From Paenibacillus tianmuensis (GTDB lineage Bacteria; Bacillota; Bacilli; Paenibacillales; NBRC-103111), in assembly GCF_900100345.1 (NCBI RefSeq), contig NZ_FMTT01000026.1:1-64000 (forward strand): 64,000 bases of DNA. Direction: 5' to 3'. The position numbers and the translations under genes were made by a program. The notes beneath the pieces were generated by a model that saw only the letters and a list, made by a program, of their open reading frames with translations, was not told where the DNA came from and searched no databases. Of this stretch, positions 26,029 to 34,262 are shown in pieces; position 1 is the stretch's first letter, and every line of letters begins with the position of its first letter.

Positions 26029-26090
26029 GCCAACGGACGGCTTCCCCCGGCACATGCGTAAGGTCTGCTTTGGGAAACCCGTCCGTTGGC
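26029..26090. repeat. 12-bp inverted repeat at the larC/larC2 junction
   Basis: GCCAACGGACGG (26029-26040) and CCGTCCGTTGGC (26079-26090) are perfect inverted copies 38 bases apart. They lie just downstream of the converging larC2 gene and may be a terminator or the scar of a rearrangement. Confidence 0.6.
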
Positions 26091-26094
26091 TTGT

Positions 26095-26571
26095 TTAAGC
26101 GTCTCCGCGCTCCATAAACCGCCTCCGTACCTCGTCGTACACCTGCTTGAGCGGCACGCCGTGCGCTTTGGCCGCCTGCTCACATTCCTTAAACTCCGGG
26201 GCGAACTGAACGAGTTCTCCCTGATGGAACCCCGCTTTTACCTGAATGGGCCCCCAGGGCGTATCGACCCTATGAAACTCTCTTCCCAGACGGTGGCAAG
26301 AGGCCCGCAAATAACGCAAGCCAAGCGTCGTCGTTTCCCGGAAAATGACGTCCTCCATTCGCTTCGCGCCCTCATCGTCAGTCAGTACGTTCAGCATGAC
26401 GCCGGGACGGCCTTTTTTCATAATAAGCGGAATCCAGTATACGTCGTTGGCCCCCTGCTCCAGCAGCAGGTCGGTCACGTACGAACAATATTCCGGATTC
26501 ATGTCGTCGAGATTGGCCTGCAAAATAAGCATGCGGTCATCTACATGCTCTTCCCGGTGATCAAACGGCAT
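26095..26571 (-). CDS. larC2: LarC C-terminal domain as a separate convergent gene
   Basis: About 158 residues. ILQANLDDMNPEYCSYVTDL, WIPLIMKKGRPGVMLNVL, FRETTTLGLRYL and VQFAPEFKECEQAAKAHGV are the conserved blocks of the LarC C-terminal (LarC2) domain. It starts behind GGAGGG and has no N-terminal LarC domain. It converges with larC on the other strand, so the two halves must be translated from different transcripts. Presumably the product binds LarC1 to restore activity. The protein looks intact. Confidence 0.9.
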   Translation of the reverse strand: MPFDHREEHVDDRMLILQANLDDMNPEYCSYVTDLLLEQGANDVYWIPLIMKKGRPGVMLNVLTDDEGAKRMEDVIFRETTTLGLRYLRASCHRLGREFHRVDTPWGPIQVKAGFHQGELVQFAPEFKECEQAAKAHGVPLKQVYDEVRRRFMERGDA

Positions 26572-26694
26572 CCGGCATCCCTCCATGCCTTCATCATATC
26601 AAACCGGACAAGGGATAAAAAGGCAGCGGCTCGCACATGCTACAGTTAAATGAAACCAGCGAATCGAAACCCGAACGAAGGAGGCAGCTATCGT

Positions 26695-27771
26695 ATGGCG
26701 GCATTCCATGCACGAGTGTTAACCGCGGCGGCTCTGTGTGCCGCGCTGCTCGTTGGCCCGGCAGCAGGGGGATTGGAAAACCGGGGGTTCGCCTATGCTC
26801 CCGCAGCCAAGACACCTGCATTACCAAAAGCAAGCAAGGCGGCGAGTGGAATGAAAGCCGTGTTCTCCGAGCGCAAGGATCTGTTCCACAAAGTCAGTGC
26901 GGTTACCGGCATTCCTTGGTATTATTTAGCCGCGGTCGATCAATACGAACGGACGATCAACCTGGCCAAAAAGCGCCCGGCTCCTGACGGATTGATCGCC
27001 ATATATTTTACCGATCTGCAGTGGGGCGGCATTCTTAACCCCGACCACGAAGACAAAAATGCGAAGAGCATTCAATGGTTCGGTGGAATCGGCAGGGACG
27101 GCTCCGGAGATGGCTTGGCGGACCGGATGAACGATCTTGACCGGCTGTATTCGATGGCCTCCAACATGCTCCAAAAAGGGAGTGCCGAGGAAGACCTCCG
27201 AATCGGACTTTGGGACTATTATCAAAATACGCGGAGCGTCGAGCGAATTCAGCAATTCGCCCGGATCTACGCCCATTTCGATACGCTCGACTTGTACGAG
27301 CACTGCTTCGTAATGCCGCTTAGCGCCGATTATTCCTACCGCAGCACATGGGGGGCCAGCCGCGGCTGGGGCGGATACCGTATCCACGAAGGAACCGATA
27401 TCTTCGCCGGCTACGGCGTTCCGGTGCGCAGCGCCACGTACGGCGTCATCGAAGTGATGGGCTGGAATCCGTACGGCGGCTGGCGCATCGGGATCCGCGA
27501 TCTAAACAACGTGTATCATTATTACGCCCATTTGTCCCGCTTTAACAAAAAAGAAGTGCAGCAGGGCAGTATCGTGAAGCCCGGCCAAGTGGTCGGTTGG
27601 GTCGGCAGCTCCGGCTATGGGAAGCCCGGCACGTCCGGGAAGTTTCCGCCCCATCTGCATTACGGATTGTACCGGGACAACGGGTTGACGGAATGGTCCT
27701 TCGATCCGTACCCCCATTTACGCAAATGGGAGCGGGAAGAACGCATGCGGAGCAAGACGACCCCACCGTGA
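26695..27771 (+). CDS. yunA: M23-family peptidase (YunA-like)
   Basis: 358 residues from MAAFHARVLTAAALCAALLV, a signal peptide. The C-terminal half is an M23 domain: GGYRIHEGTDIFAGYGVPV supplies the first His and Asp ligands and FPPHLHYGLY the HxH. A helical N-terminal domain of about 200 residues precedes it. It probably cleaves peptidoglycan cross-links. GGAGG precedes the ATG. B. subtilis yunA likewise lies next to lipA and yunB. Confidence 0.88.
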   Translation: MAAFHARVLTAAALCAALLVGPAAGGLENRGFAYAPAAKTPALPKASKAASGMKAVFSERKDLFHKVSAVTGIPWYYLAAVDQYERTINLAKKRPAPDGLIAIYFTDLQWGGILNPDHEDKNAKSIQWFGGIGRDGSGDGLADRMNDLDRLYSMASNMLQKGSAEEDLRIGLWDYYQNTRSVERIQQFARIYAHFDTLDLYEHCFVMPLSADYSYRSTWGASRGWGGYRIHEGTDIFAGYGVPVRSATYGVIEVMGWNPYGGWRIGIRDLNNVYHYYAHLSRFNKKEVQQGSIVKPGQVVGWVGSSGYGKPGTSGKFPPHLHYGLYRDNGLTEWSFDPYPHLRKWEREERMRSKTTPP

Positions 27772-27857
27772 CGGAGTTCTCCCTGCCTGGGGCGTTCATA
27801 TCGCTACGAATGATCCGGTGCGTAAACGCGGAAGCTTCCGCGTATCCCGTACCGGAT

Positions 27858-28640
27858 TTATTTTGCTTTCGGCTCGACAGACGACTCCATGCTTCGCGCC
27901 TCCGATGCGTCGGGCTTCGCTGCCGGAACGTTTACATTCGGGAGCGAGATCCCCGGGGGCAGCGGCCCCGATTGGCCGACCGGATTGCCCCGGCCGTCGA
28001 AATAATAGGTAGGCACATCCCCAACCACCAGCGAGTAGGAAACAGGCAGCTCCGTTTCCACCACTTCGGGCGCGGAATCGAATGGAATAATGACCGTCAT
28101 TTCGACCGTCACATGAACGTATACCTCCACCAAAATCATATTGATGCCGGCGCTCTGATAGCGCGTATTCAGCTCCACCTTGGCCGTGCCCGCAGGCACG
28201 AGCCGGATCGGAATATTCGGCCCGAACGAAGCGAGCAGCGGCGAATGCATCGCCTGACCGAGCGGGATATGTTCAGGAACGGAGCCTACGGCTTCCAGCT
28301 GCTTGGTGACAATATTGACCGTGTCGGCGGTAATCCGGCTGTGCTCCGCATAATTCAACATGAAACCCGTAATTTTGCCGCTGTTGTCGGTATGCCAATC
28401 GATGAGCTTCTTGAAATTGGTGTTTTGCGTCATCCGGTCCGCGATCGCCGAATTGATTGCTTCCGTCGCGATTTGCTTCACGCGCACCCGCGCCAGATGC
28501 ACCAGTGGCTCCTTTAAATTGCGCTCGACGTACAAATAAGCTTGCATGCAGAGAAGCAGCAGAACGACCAGCACGATCAACAGCGTGCGCTTCAGCTTGC
28601 TTTTGCCCGAGGGACTGCTTCTCCATCTGCGCCTCAGCAC
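27858..28640 (-). CDS. yunB: Sporulation protein YunB
   Basis: 260 residues. A basic N-terminus, one membrane helix (residues about 18-38, TLLIVLVVLLLLCMQAYLY), then a large extracytoplasmic domain with AINSAIADRMTQN and PLGQAMHSPLLASFGPNIPI. These are YunB blocks. In B. subtilis yunB is a sigma-E gene whose loss impairs sporulation. The GTG start has GGGGGAG. It converges with yunA. Confidence 0.9.
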   Translation of the reverse strand: MLRRRWRSSPSGKSKLKRTLLIVLVVLLLLCMQAYLYVERNLKEPLVHLARVRVKQIATEAINSAIADRMTQNTNFKKLIDWHTDNSGKITGFMLNYAEHSRITADTVNIVTKQLEAVGSVPEHIPLGQAMHSPLLASFGPNIPIRLVPAGTAKVELNTRYQSAGINMILVEVYVHVTVEMTVIIPFDSAPEVVETELPVSYSLVVGDVPTYYFDGRGNPVGQSGPLPPGISLPNVNVPAAKPDASEARSMESSVEPKAK

Positions 28641-28798
28641 CGCGGCTCCCCCTTCCCCGGCCTGTACGGCCCGTCTGTTACAGCCTATGCGGGCCAGCCG
28701 GGAAAAAGACGGAGCCGGATGGAAACAAGCTGCGCGGCTTCAAGCTGAAGCATAAGAAAAGCTTCTTATCGCTAAAAACTCATACATTCTATCATGAT

Positions 28799-28829
28799 AA
28801 AAAACCGCCTTTCGCAAGGAAAGACGGTC
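28799..28829 (-). terminator. Terminator of the P-type ATPase gene
   Basis: CCGTCTTTCC and GAAAGGCGG arms on the minus strand around a short loop, followed by six T. Confidence 0.8.
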
Positions 28830-28849
28830 GGAAAATGAGCCTTGCGGCT

Positions 28850-31300
28850 TTATGGCTTGATGCGGAGCAGCCGCATGCCGTTGGCGATCACGATAAGCGA
28901 GCTGCCCGTGTCGGCGAGTACCGCCAACCAGAGCGTCGAAGCTCCGAAGAAGATGAGCGCGAGAAAGACCGCCTTTACAAGCAGAGAAAAGGCGATATTT
29001 TGCTTAATAATCCGCAGCGCGCGGCGGCTTAGCCGCACCGTGTACGCCAGTTTGGACAGATCGTCCGCCATCAGGGCGACATCGGCCGTTTCAAGCGCCG
29101 TGTCGGTACCGGCCGCCCCCATCGCGATGCCTACGGTGGCCGTAGCCAGCGCAGGCGCATCGTTGACGCCGTCCCCCACCATCGCGACATGCCCGTGCTC
29201 GTTCATCAGCTCGCGGACGGCGGTTACTTTATCCTGGGGCAGCAGTTCGGCGCGGTAGGCGATCCCGCCCAGCTTGGAGGCGGTCGCCTCGGCCGTTCCC
29301 CGGTTGTCGCCGGTCAGCATCACCGCTTGACGGATGCCTGCGACGCGAAGCTGCTCCAATGCCGTGCGGCTGTTCGGACGAAGCTCGTCGGAAGCCGCGA
29401 AGACGGCCCACGGCTCCTTCGCCGTACCCAGCACCATGACGGTGTTTCCTTGGCTTTCCAGCCGCTTCAGCTCTCCTTGCAGCGATTCCAGGGAAATGCC
29501 CAGCTCTTGGACGAACCACCGGGGGCTCCCGATAAAGAATAAGCTGTCGCCGACTTGTGCTTTGGCCCCGCGTCCGGGCACGGCGGCAAAATCCGAGATG
29601 TCCGCAAGCGGCACGCCCTCCCGCTTCGCTCTCCTGACGATGGCCTCGCCGACGGGGTGCCCGGACCGCGCCTCGATCCCTCCTGCGATCGTCAGCACCT
29701 CTTCCGCGGTTCTTCCTCCTAGCGGAATGCATTCCGTCACCTCGGGCACGCCGGCCGTCAACGTGCCGGTTTTGTCGAAGGCGACGGCCTCTACGGCGCC
29801 GAGCCGTTCCAAATAGGCGCCGCCCTTGATCAATACGCCGTGTCTCGCCGCATTGCCGATCGCCGATACGATGCTGACGGGCGTAGAAATGACCAAGGCG
29901 CACGGGCAAGACACGACGAGCATCATCAGCGCCCGGTAAAACCACGGCTCGAACGGCTGGCCGAACGCCAGCGCAGGAATCACCGCAATGCCGAGCGCAA
30001 TAAGGAGAACGGCAGGGGTATAGTACTTGGCGAATGCGTCGATGAACCGTTGCGACGGCGCTTTCTGCGCCTGGGCATCTTCGACCATGCGGATGATGCG
30101 GGATAGCGTGTTGTCTTCCACGCGCCGGGTTACCCGGATTTCCAGCGCCCCTTCCCCGTTGATCGTGCCGGCAAATGCCTCGCTGCCCATTTCCTTGAGT
30201 ACCGGAACGGATTCGCCCGTAATCGGGGCTTGATTCACTGACGAAGTCCCTTGAACGACCATCCCGTCCATAGCGATTTTTTCGCCGGGCTTCACGAGCA
30301 GAATGTCCCCGACTTCGATCTGTCCCGTCGACAGCTTCATCTCGCTGCCTTGCCTGCGGACCAGCGCCTCCTTCGGCGACAAATCCATCAATCCGCGGAT
30401 CGACCTTCGGGTCCGGTCCATCGTGTAAGCTTCAAGCGTCTCGCCAAGTGAGAAAAGCACCACGACAGCGGCCCCTTCCTCCCACTGCCCGATGCAGCCG
30501 GCGCCGATTGCGGCTATGGTCATGAGCAGATCCATGCCGATCGTCCCCGATTTGAGCCCGTAGATGCCGGTACGCGCGATGCGGAAGCCGCCGATCACCA
30601 TGGCCGCGGCGTACAGCAGCGTGACGACCGACTCCGGCGCGACTTTGGTTAAGGCAAGCAGCCAAGCAAACAAAAACACCGCTCCGGACACCGCCGTCGG
30701 CACCGCTTTTTTGTTGCGTTTCCAGAACGGCTGCTCTCCGTAGGTCCCGGACAGCGTACCATTGTCGGCGATAGCCGTATAGCCCGCCTGCCTTACCGTC
30801 TGCATGACAGCTTCCCCGGCGGTCCCGTCATGGATGACGGTCATTTTGGCAGCCCCGTAATTGACCGAGGCGATCTGGACGGCCGCCAGCGCCCCTACCC
30901 GTTTCTCCAGCTTCCGCGCGCAATCTGCGCAGTCCATTCCTTCGATGCGGTACACGCTGGATATCGCTCCGGCCGCCGCAGCTTCCGCAGCTGCCAGAGC
31001 GGCGTTGGCCGCATCCTCCGTCTCGTGGCTGCTTCCGCAGCCGCAAGCGCCGTGATCGCGGCTATGACTGTGGTCATGATCCTGATGATCCCCACAGCCG
31101 CAAGCGTCATGGCTGTGGCCGTGATCGTGAGCGTGGTTTTGATCATGACCATGCTCGTGATCATGACGATGTTCGTGTTCGCACCCGGCCTTATGCGTAT
31201 GCTTAAGCTCTTGATCGTGCCGGGAGTTGCCATTTCCATGAACGTCAGGATTGCTGCTGCGCGACGCTTCGGACCCGCAGCAAGATGGTTTGTCGGACAT
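28850..31300 (-). CDS. cadA: Heavy-metal translocating P-type ATPase (ZntA/CadA type)
   Basis: 816 residues. The first 100 are His- and Cys-rich (HEHRHDHEHGHDQNHAHDHG, two ACGCG motifs), then an HMA domain with GMDCADCARKLEKRV. Further on lie the CPC helix motif in VVSCPCALVIST, the phosphorylation site DKTGTLTAG, SGHPVGEAI and GDGVNDAPALA. It exports Zn, Cd or Pb ions using ATP. The start at 31300 has a GGAG site; an earlier ATG has none. An ArsR-type regulator lies upstream on the same strand, with its own terminator between. Confidence 0.94.
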   Translation of the reverse strand: MSDKPSCCGSEASRSSNPDVHGNGNSRHDQELKHTHKAGCEHEHRHDHEHGHDQNHAHDHGHSHDACGCGDHQDHDHSHSRDHGACGCGSSHETEDAANAALAAAEAAAAGAISSVYRIEGMDCADCARKLEKRVGALAAVQIASVNYGAAKMTVIHDGTAGEAVMQTVRQAGYTAIADNGTLSGTYGEQPFWKRNKKAVPTAVSGAVFLFAWLLALTKVAPESVVTLLYAAAMVIGGFRIARTGIYGLKSGTIGMDLLMTIAAIGAGCIGQWEEGAAVVVLFSLGETLEAYTMDRTRRSIRGLMDLSPKEALVRRQGSEMKLSTGQIEVGDILLVKPGEKIAMDGMVVQGTSSVNQAPITGESVPVLKEMGSEAFAGTINGEGALEIRVTRRVEDNTLSRIIRMVEDAQAQKAPSQRFIDAFAKYYTPAVLLIALGIAVIPALAFGQPFEPWFYRALMMLVVSCPCALVISTPVSIVSAIGNAARHGVLIKGGAYLERLGAVEAVAFDKTGTLTAGVPEVTECIPLGGRTAEEVLTIAGGIEARSGHPVGEAIVRRAKREGVPLADISDFAAVPGRGAKAQVGDSLFFIGSPRWFVQELGISLESLQGELKRLESQGNTVMVLGTAKEPWAVFAASDELRPNSRTALEQLRVAGIRQAVMLTGDNRGTAEATASKLGGIAYRAELLPQDKVTAVRELMNEHGHVAMVGDGVNDAPALATATVGIAMGAAGTDTALETADVALMADDLSKLAYTVRLSRRALRIIKQNIAFSLLVKAVFLALIFFGASTLWLAVLADTGSSLIVIANGMRLLRIKP

Positions 31301-31323
31301 ATCCCCATCTCCTCTATACAATA

Positions 31324-31341
31324 TATGATTAATTGTTCATA
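31324..31341. promoter_or_regulatory. Possible ArsR-family operator before cadA
   Basis: TATGA (31324-31328) and TCATA (31337-31341) form an AT-rich imperfect palindrome, 24 bases before the cadA start. Metal-sensing ArsR proteins bind such sites. The match is short. Confidence 0.35.
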
Positions 31342-31426
31342 CGTTTATTACCATCTTATGACTCCACCGCAGTTCTGTCAACCGTCGTTCGCCCTTATTT
31401 TGTAGCAGTGGATGAAAAAGAAATAT

Positions 31427-31458
31427 AAAAAAAAGCAGGAGGATCTCCCCCCTGCTTT
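31427..31458 (-). terminator. Terminator after the ArsR-family gene
   Basis: AAAGCAGG and CCTGCTTT arms plus an inner GGGG/CCTCC pairing on the minus strand, followed by seven to eight T. Read-through to cadA would be limited, so cadA probably has its own promoter. Confidence 0.8.
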
Positions 31459-31475
31459 AGTATGCTCACTTAGTG

Positions 31476-31838
31476 CTAGCCGTGCTTGACGTGCTGCAGC
31501 ATCTGCACGAAAATTTGCTCGATGTGCTCGTCGTCAAGCGAGTAAAAAACCGTTTTTCCTACTTTGCGCCGCTTCACGATACGTAAATTGCGCAAATAGC
31601 GAAGCTGATGCGAAATCGCCGACTGCCCCATTTCCAACACCAATGTCAGGTCATGCACGCAGAGCTCTTTTTGCAACAGCGTATATATGATCTTCACCCG
31701 CGTCGGGTCGCCCAGCGCTTTGAATACGTCCGCCAGTCCGGCCGCCGTCGCTTCCGGGATCAGACTCTCCTTCAAATCTTCAATTTGAGAGGTGCCGCCA
31801 CAGGTCTCATCGCATTGATCTTGCAGCACTTTTTCCAA
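31476..31838 (-). CDS. ArsR/SmtB-family metalloregulator (CadC/CzrA-like)
   Basis: 120 residues from a TTG. The winged helix has FKALGDPTRVKIIYTLLQ, ELCVHDLTLVL and SAISHQLRYLRNLRIVKRRK, followed by KTVFYSLDDEHIEQIFVQML. The N-terminal CDETCGG resembles the extra cysteines of CadC-type sensors, and ELCVHDL has Cys in the helix alpha3 metal site. The C-terminal DDEHIEQIF suggests an alpha5 site as in CzrA/SmtB. It probably represses cadA in the absence of Zn/Cd. Confidence 0.9.
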   Translation of the reverse strand: MEKVLQDQCDETCGGTSQIEDLKESLIPEATAAGLADVFKALGDPTRVKIIYTLLQKELCVHDLTLVLEMGQSAISHQLRYLRNLRIVKRRKVGKTVFYSLDDEHIEQIFVQMLQHVKHG

Positions 31839-31915
31839 GACACAACACCGCCTTCATCCTAATCAAGCTTATCTGTTGATCTCATTATAACAGAAAACCA
31901 AACGGCTTGCCGGAT

Positions 31916-32053
31916 TCACCCATTAAGCCACTTGAAGAACCAATGCAAGAAGACCAGCGACCCGATAATTGCCAGGTAACGAAGCTTCCGGGGCATACGG
32001 ATCCACAGCTTCAACAAGCGCATGCTGCACCTCTGCTCCGTTCTTTTGTTCAT
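31916..32053 (-). CDS. Small basic single-helix membrane protein, 45 residues
   Basis: MNKRTEQRCSMRLLKLWIRM followed by the helix YLAIIGSLVFLHWFFKWLNG. It lies directly downstream of the YcdB/YcdC-type gene, and AGGAG stands 12 bases before the ATG. A second open frame overlaps it from an ATG abutting that site. The membrane helix favours the frame given. Function unknown. Confidence 0.42.
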   Translation of the reverse strand: MNKRTEQRCSMRLLKLWIRMPRKLRYLAIIGSLVFLHWFFKWLNG

Positions 32054-32071
32054 CCCGTCGAATCATCTCCT

Positions 32072-33673
32072 CTAATCCAGCTTCGAACAAATCAACTCGC
32101 CCGTTCGGGCATCGATCCGACGGATTTCCCGGCCCTTCTCCTTATGCTCCAGACGGTACATCAAGCGGTAACAGCGCCTTTTGCCGTTGCCCGAGTAATC
32201 GATCTCCCACCCCAGCTTCAAATCGAGAGCTTCCGCATAAATCCGGCGCGCCTCCGGCTCGTCTATGAGCGGTGTTACCTCGACGGCCTGCAATTGTGCC
32301 GGATCGACGGATGGACCCGTCACGCGTCCGATCTGACCCGACGTCTTGTTGACGGATAACCGGATATGCTTCAGCTCCAGCCAGACGCCCTGCTTCCCGA
32401 TGCGGAAATCGAAATGTTCCCTGTCGGAATCGGACGCTTCCTCCTGCTGCCGCAGTTGCAAAAACGGCGCCAACCCAGGCTGCATGCGTGCCAAAAATCC
32501 AAGCGCGATGTCCAAACACTCGTCCCGTGACAGCCTCAGCTCCCCTGGAATCTCCTCTTCAAAACGAATAAACGACACCAGCTTTCCGCCGACCGAATCG
32601 ATCTGCGCTTTCACCGTCTCCTCCGCCCGCTCCCGGAAAAAAGCGTCCAGCGAACGGTCCTCTGATGCAGCCGGCTGCCAATCGCGCCGCCGCCAGACGA
32701 TACCCATCATACGGTCGTCCATTTTCACTTCTCTCAGCAGCACATACCGGTCCGGATCGAGTCCAAGCAGTTCCTGAACGTCCTGCGCCGTCCGGACAGC
32801 CGAGGCCTCGACCGCCAGCAGCTCGGGAACAGGCAGCCATACGGCCGGCTCTTCGGATGCCGTGTCTTCGTCTGCTTCGCGGGCCGCTTCCATCCCGTCC
32901 GCTTGGAAATGCATCCAGCGGGTTCTCGGTTCGTAGACCAGCCTCAGCTCATCCTTTTCCGTATCGTCGACGGACTTGTAAAGGAAGTCCAGCCGCAGGT
33001 CCAGCCTGGCGGTATCCGCAATCTGGCGCAGAAGCTGCTCCTTCAGCACAAGGGACTCCGGGACTTTCGGCTTCGTTTGCCGGCCGAAATACCGGAAGTC
33101 GCTGACGATGCCGCTGCGGTGAACCTTCACCCGGAAGCCCGACATCGGCAGCGGCAACCCCATGACCTCCTGCTCATAGAAGAAAAGCGTCCCGGAGTCT
33201 GCGGATTTGGTGCGCGTTAGGGAAAACGGCTTCAGCGCGCCCAGATAATGGTCGAGCGCGAACTTCTCCGCCCGGAGCCGCAGTTCCTCCACAGACAGCT
33301 TCGGCAAATCGCAGGCAGACTCCTCCACATCGATCGTATACTCGATCAGCTCCCCTTGACCGTTAAGCTCCACGGATAGGCCGCTATCGTTCCCGGACTT
33401 GTTCCATATGGGGTCTTCGCCCGCTTTCGTCCAGACGAACAGCGCCCGTCCGCCTTCGCGCTTGTCTTCGTGATAATCCGCAATCGTAAGCTCGTACGCT
33501 TCCGGGATGTCAAAGAGCTCCTCCGTTCGCAGCTTCAATTCGGCCAGCAGCTTGCGCGGTAAGACTTCCTCGGCGGATAATTCGGAAGCCCCGTCCGCTG
33601 GTGACGGCCTTGAGCCTGCCGGTTCGTCCGGGTTATCGTATCGTTTGTGCAACTCCTCCAACCCCCCGTGCAA
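32072..33673 (-). CDS. YcdB/YcdC-domain (PepSY-like) protein, 533 residues
   Basis: Soluble, with repeated YcdB/YcdC (DUF4901) units: DLPKLSVEELRLRAEKFALD followed by FFYEQEVMGLPLPMSGFRVK, and LRLSRDECLDIALGFLARM followed later by DFRIGKQGVWLELKHI. It ends with a PepSY-like YRLMYRLEHKEKGREIRRID. It has no signal peptide or membrane helix. Such proteins are common in spore formers but lack a settled function. The TTG at 33673 is the longest start; a second TTG near 33650 lies close behind GGAGGAG and may be used. Confidence 0.72.
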   Translation of the reverse strand: MHGGLEELHKRYDNPDEPAGSRPSPADGASELSAEEVLPRKLLAELKLRTEELFDIPEAYELTIADYHEDKREGGRALFVWTKAGEDPIWNKSGNDSGLSVELNGQGELIEYTIDVEESACDLPKLSVEELRLRAEKFALDHYLGALKPFSLTRTKSADSGTLFFYEQEVMGLPLPMSGFRVKVHRSGIVSDFRYFGRQTKPKVPESLVLKEQLLRQIADTARLDLRLDFLYKSVDDTEKDELRLVYEPRTRWMHFQADGMEAAREADEDTASEEPAVWLPVPELLAVEASAVRTAQDVQELLGLDPDRYVLLREVKMDDRMMGIVWRRRDWQPAASEDRSLDAFFRERAEETVKAQIDSVGGKLVSFIRFEEEIPGELRLSRDECLDIALGFLARMQPGLAPFLQLRQQEEASDSDREHFDFRIGKQGVWLELKHIRLSVNKTSGQIGRVTGPSVDPAQLQAVEVTPLIDEPEARRIYAEALDLKLGWEIDYSGNGKRRCYRLMYRLEHKEKGREIRRIDARTGELICSKLD

Positions 33674-34262
33674 AATGGTTTTCGCCGTGCCTGTCGGCTA
33701 TGTGCGAAGCAAAACGGCCGTCATATCGTGCCAATCCTTGAACGTAATCATCTGTCTCTGCTTCGGCTACAACGGTCTGACCGCCGAACGCAAATCGAGA
33801 CGCCTCCTGTGTATACCCTTTAGACTGGCAAGAGCGCAGTTAGGTTTCAGAGGTTTCGAAAAAAACTCGTTCAGCTCGGCCGGCCGGTTTAACTTATGGT
33901 TTATTTCGTTGGTGGACTTCCCGTTATTTTCTTTTTGAAAACGAATACATTTTATTAAAATTGTATTGAAAACGCTGGTATATTGTGGTAGCTTGATAAT
34001 ATATTTTTACAAACTTAATTTTACATATAATCTATTAATCTTTCATCGAACCTAGTATTTGGGACGAGCACTCACTTCCTACCGGGCCTTCCTCCATGCT
34101 CCCGCCGTCCCCGAGCCGCCAACTCTGCCGCTCAATCCCCTACTTCATTGAACCTGCATAACAACGCAGCAGTCGATGCGACTTGTGTCATTTTGCAACG
34201 GAATCACAGAACGATTCATTGTCGTTCTTGATTTTATAAAATCATGAAAAAGGAGCGAGCTT
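33674..34262. other. Long intergenic region before the oppA-like gene
   Basis: 589 bases. The first half is GC-rich with no credible gene. The second half (about 33930-34060) turns strongly AT-rich and contains TTGAAAACG and several TATAAT-like blocks, so it probably holds promoters for the divergent genes on either side. No riboswitch fold or tRNA was recognised. Confidence 0.5.

Noticed and set aside
33674-34262. Riboswitch before the oppA-like gene
   Set aside because: No T-box, SAM, TPP, lysine or purine aptamer pattern was recognised in the long leader.
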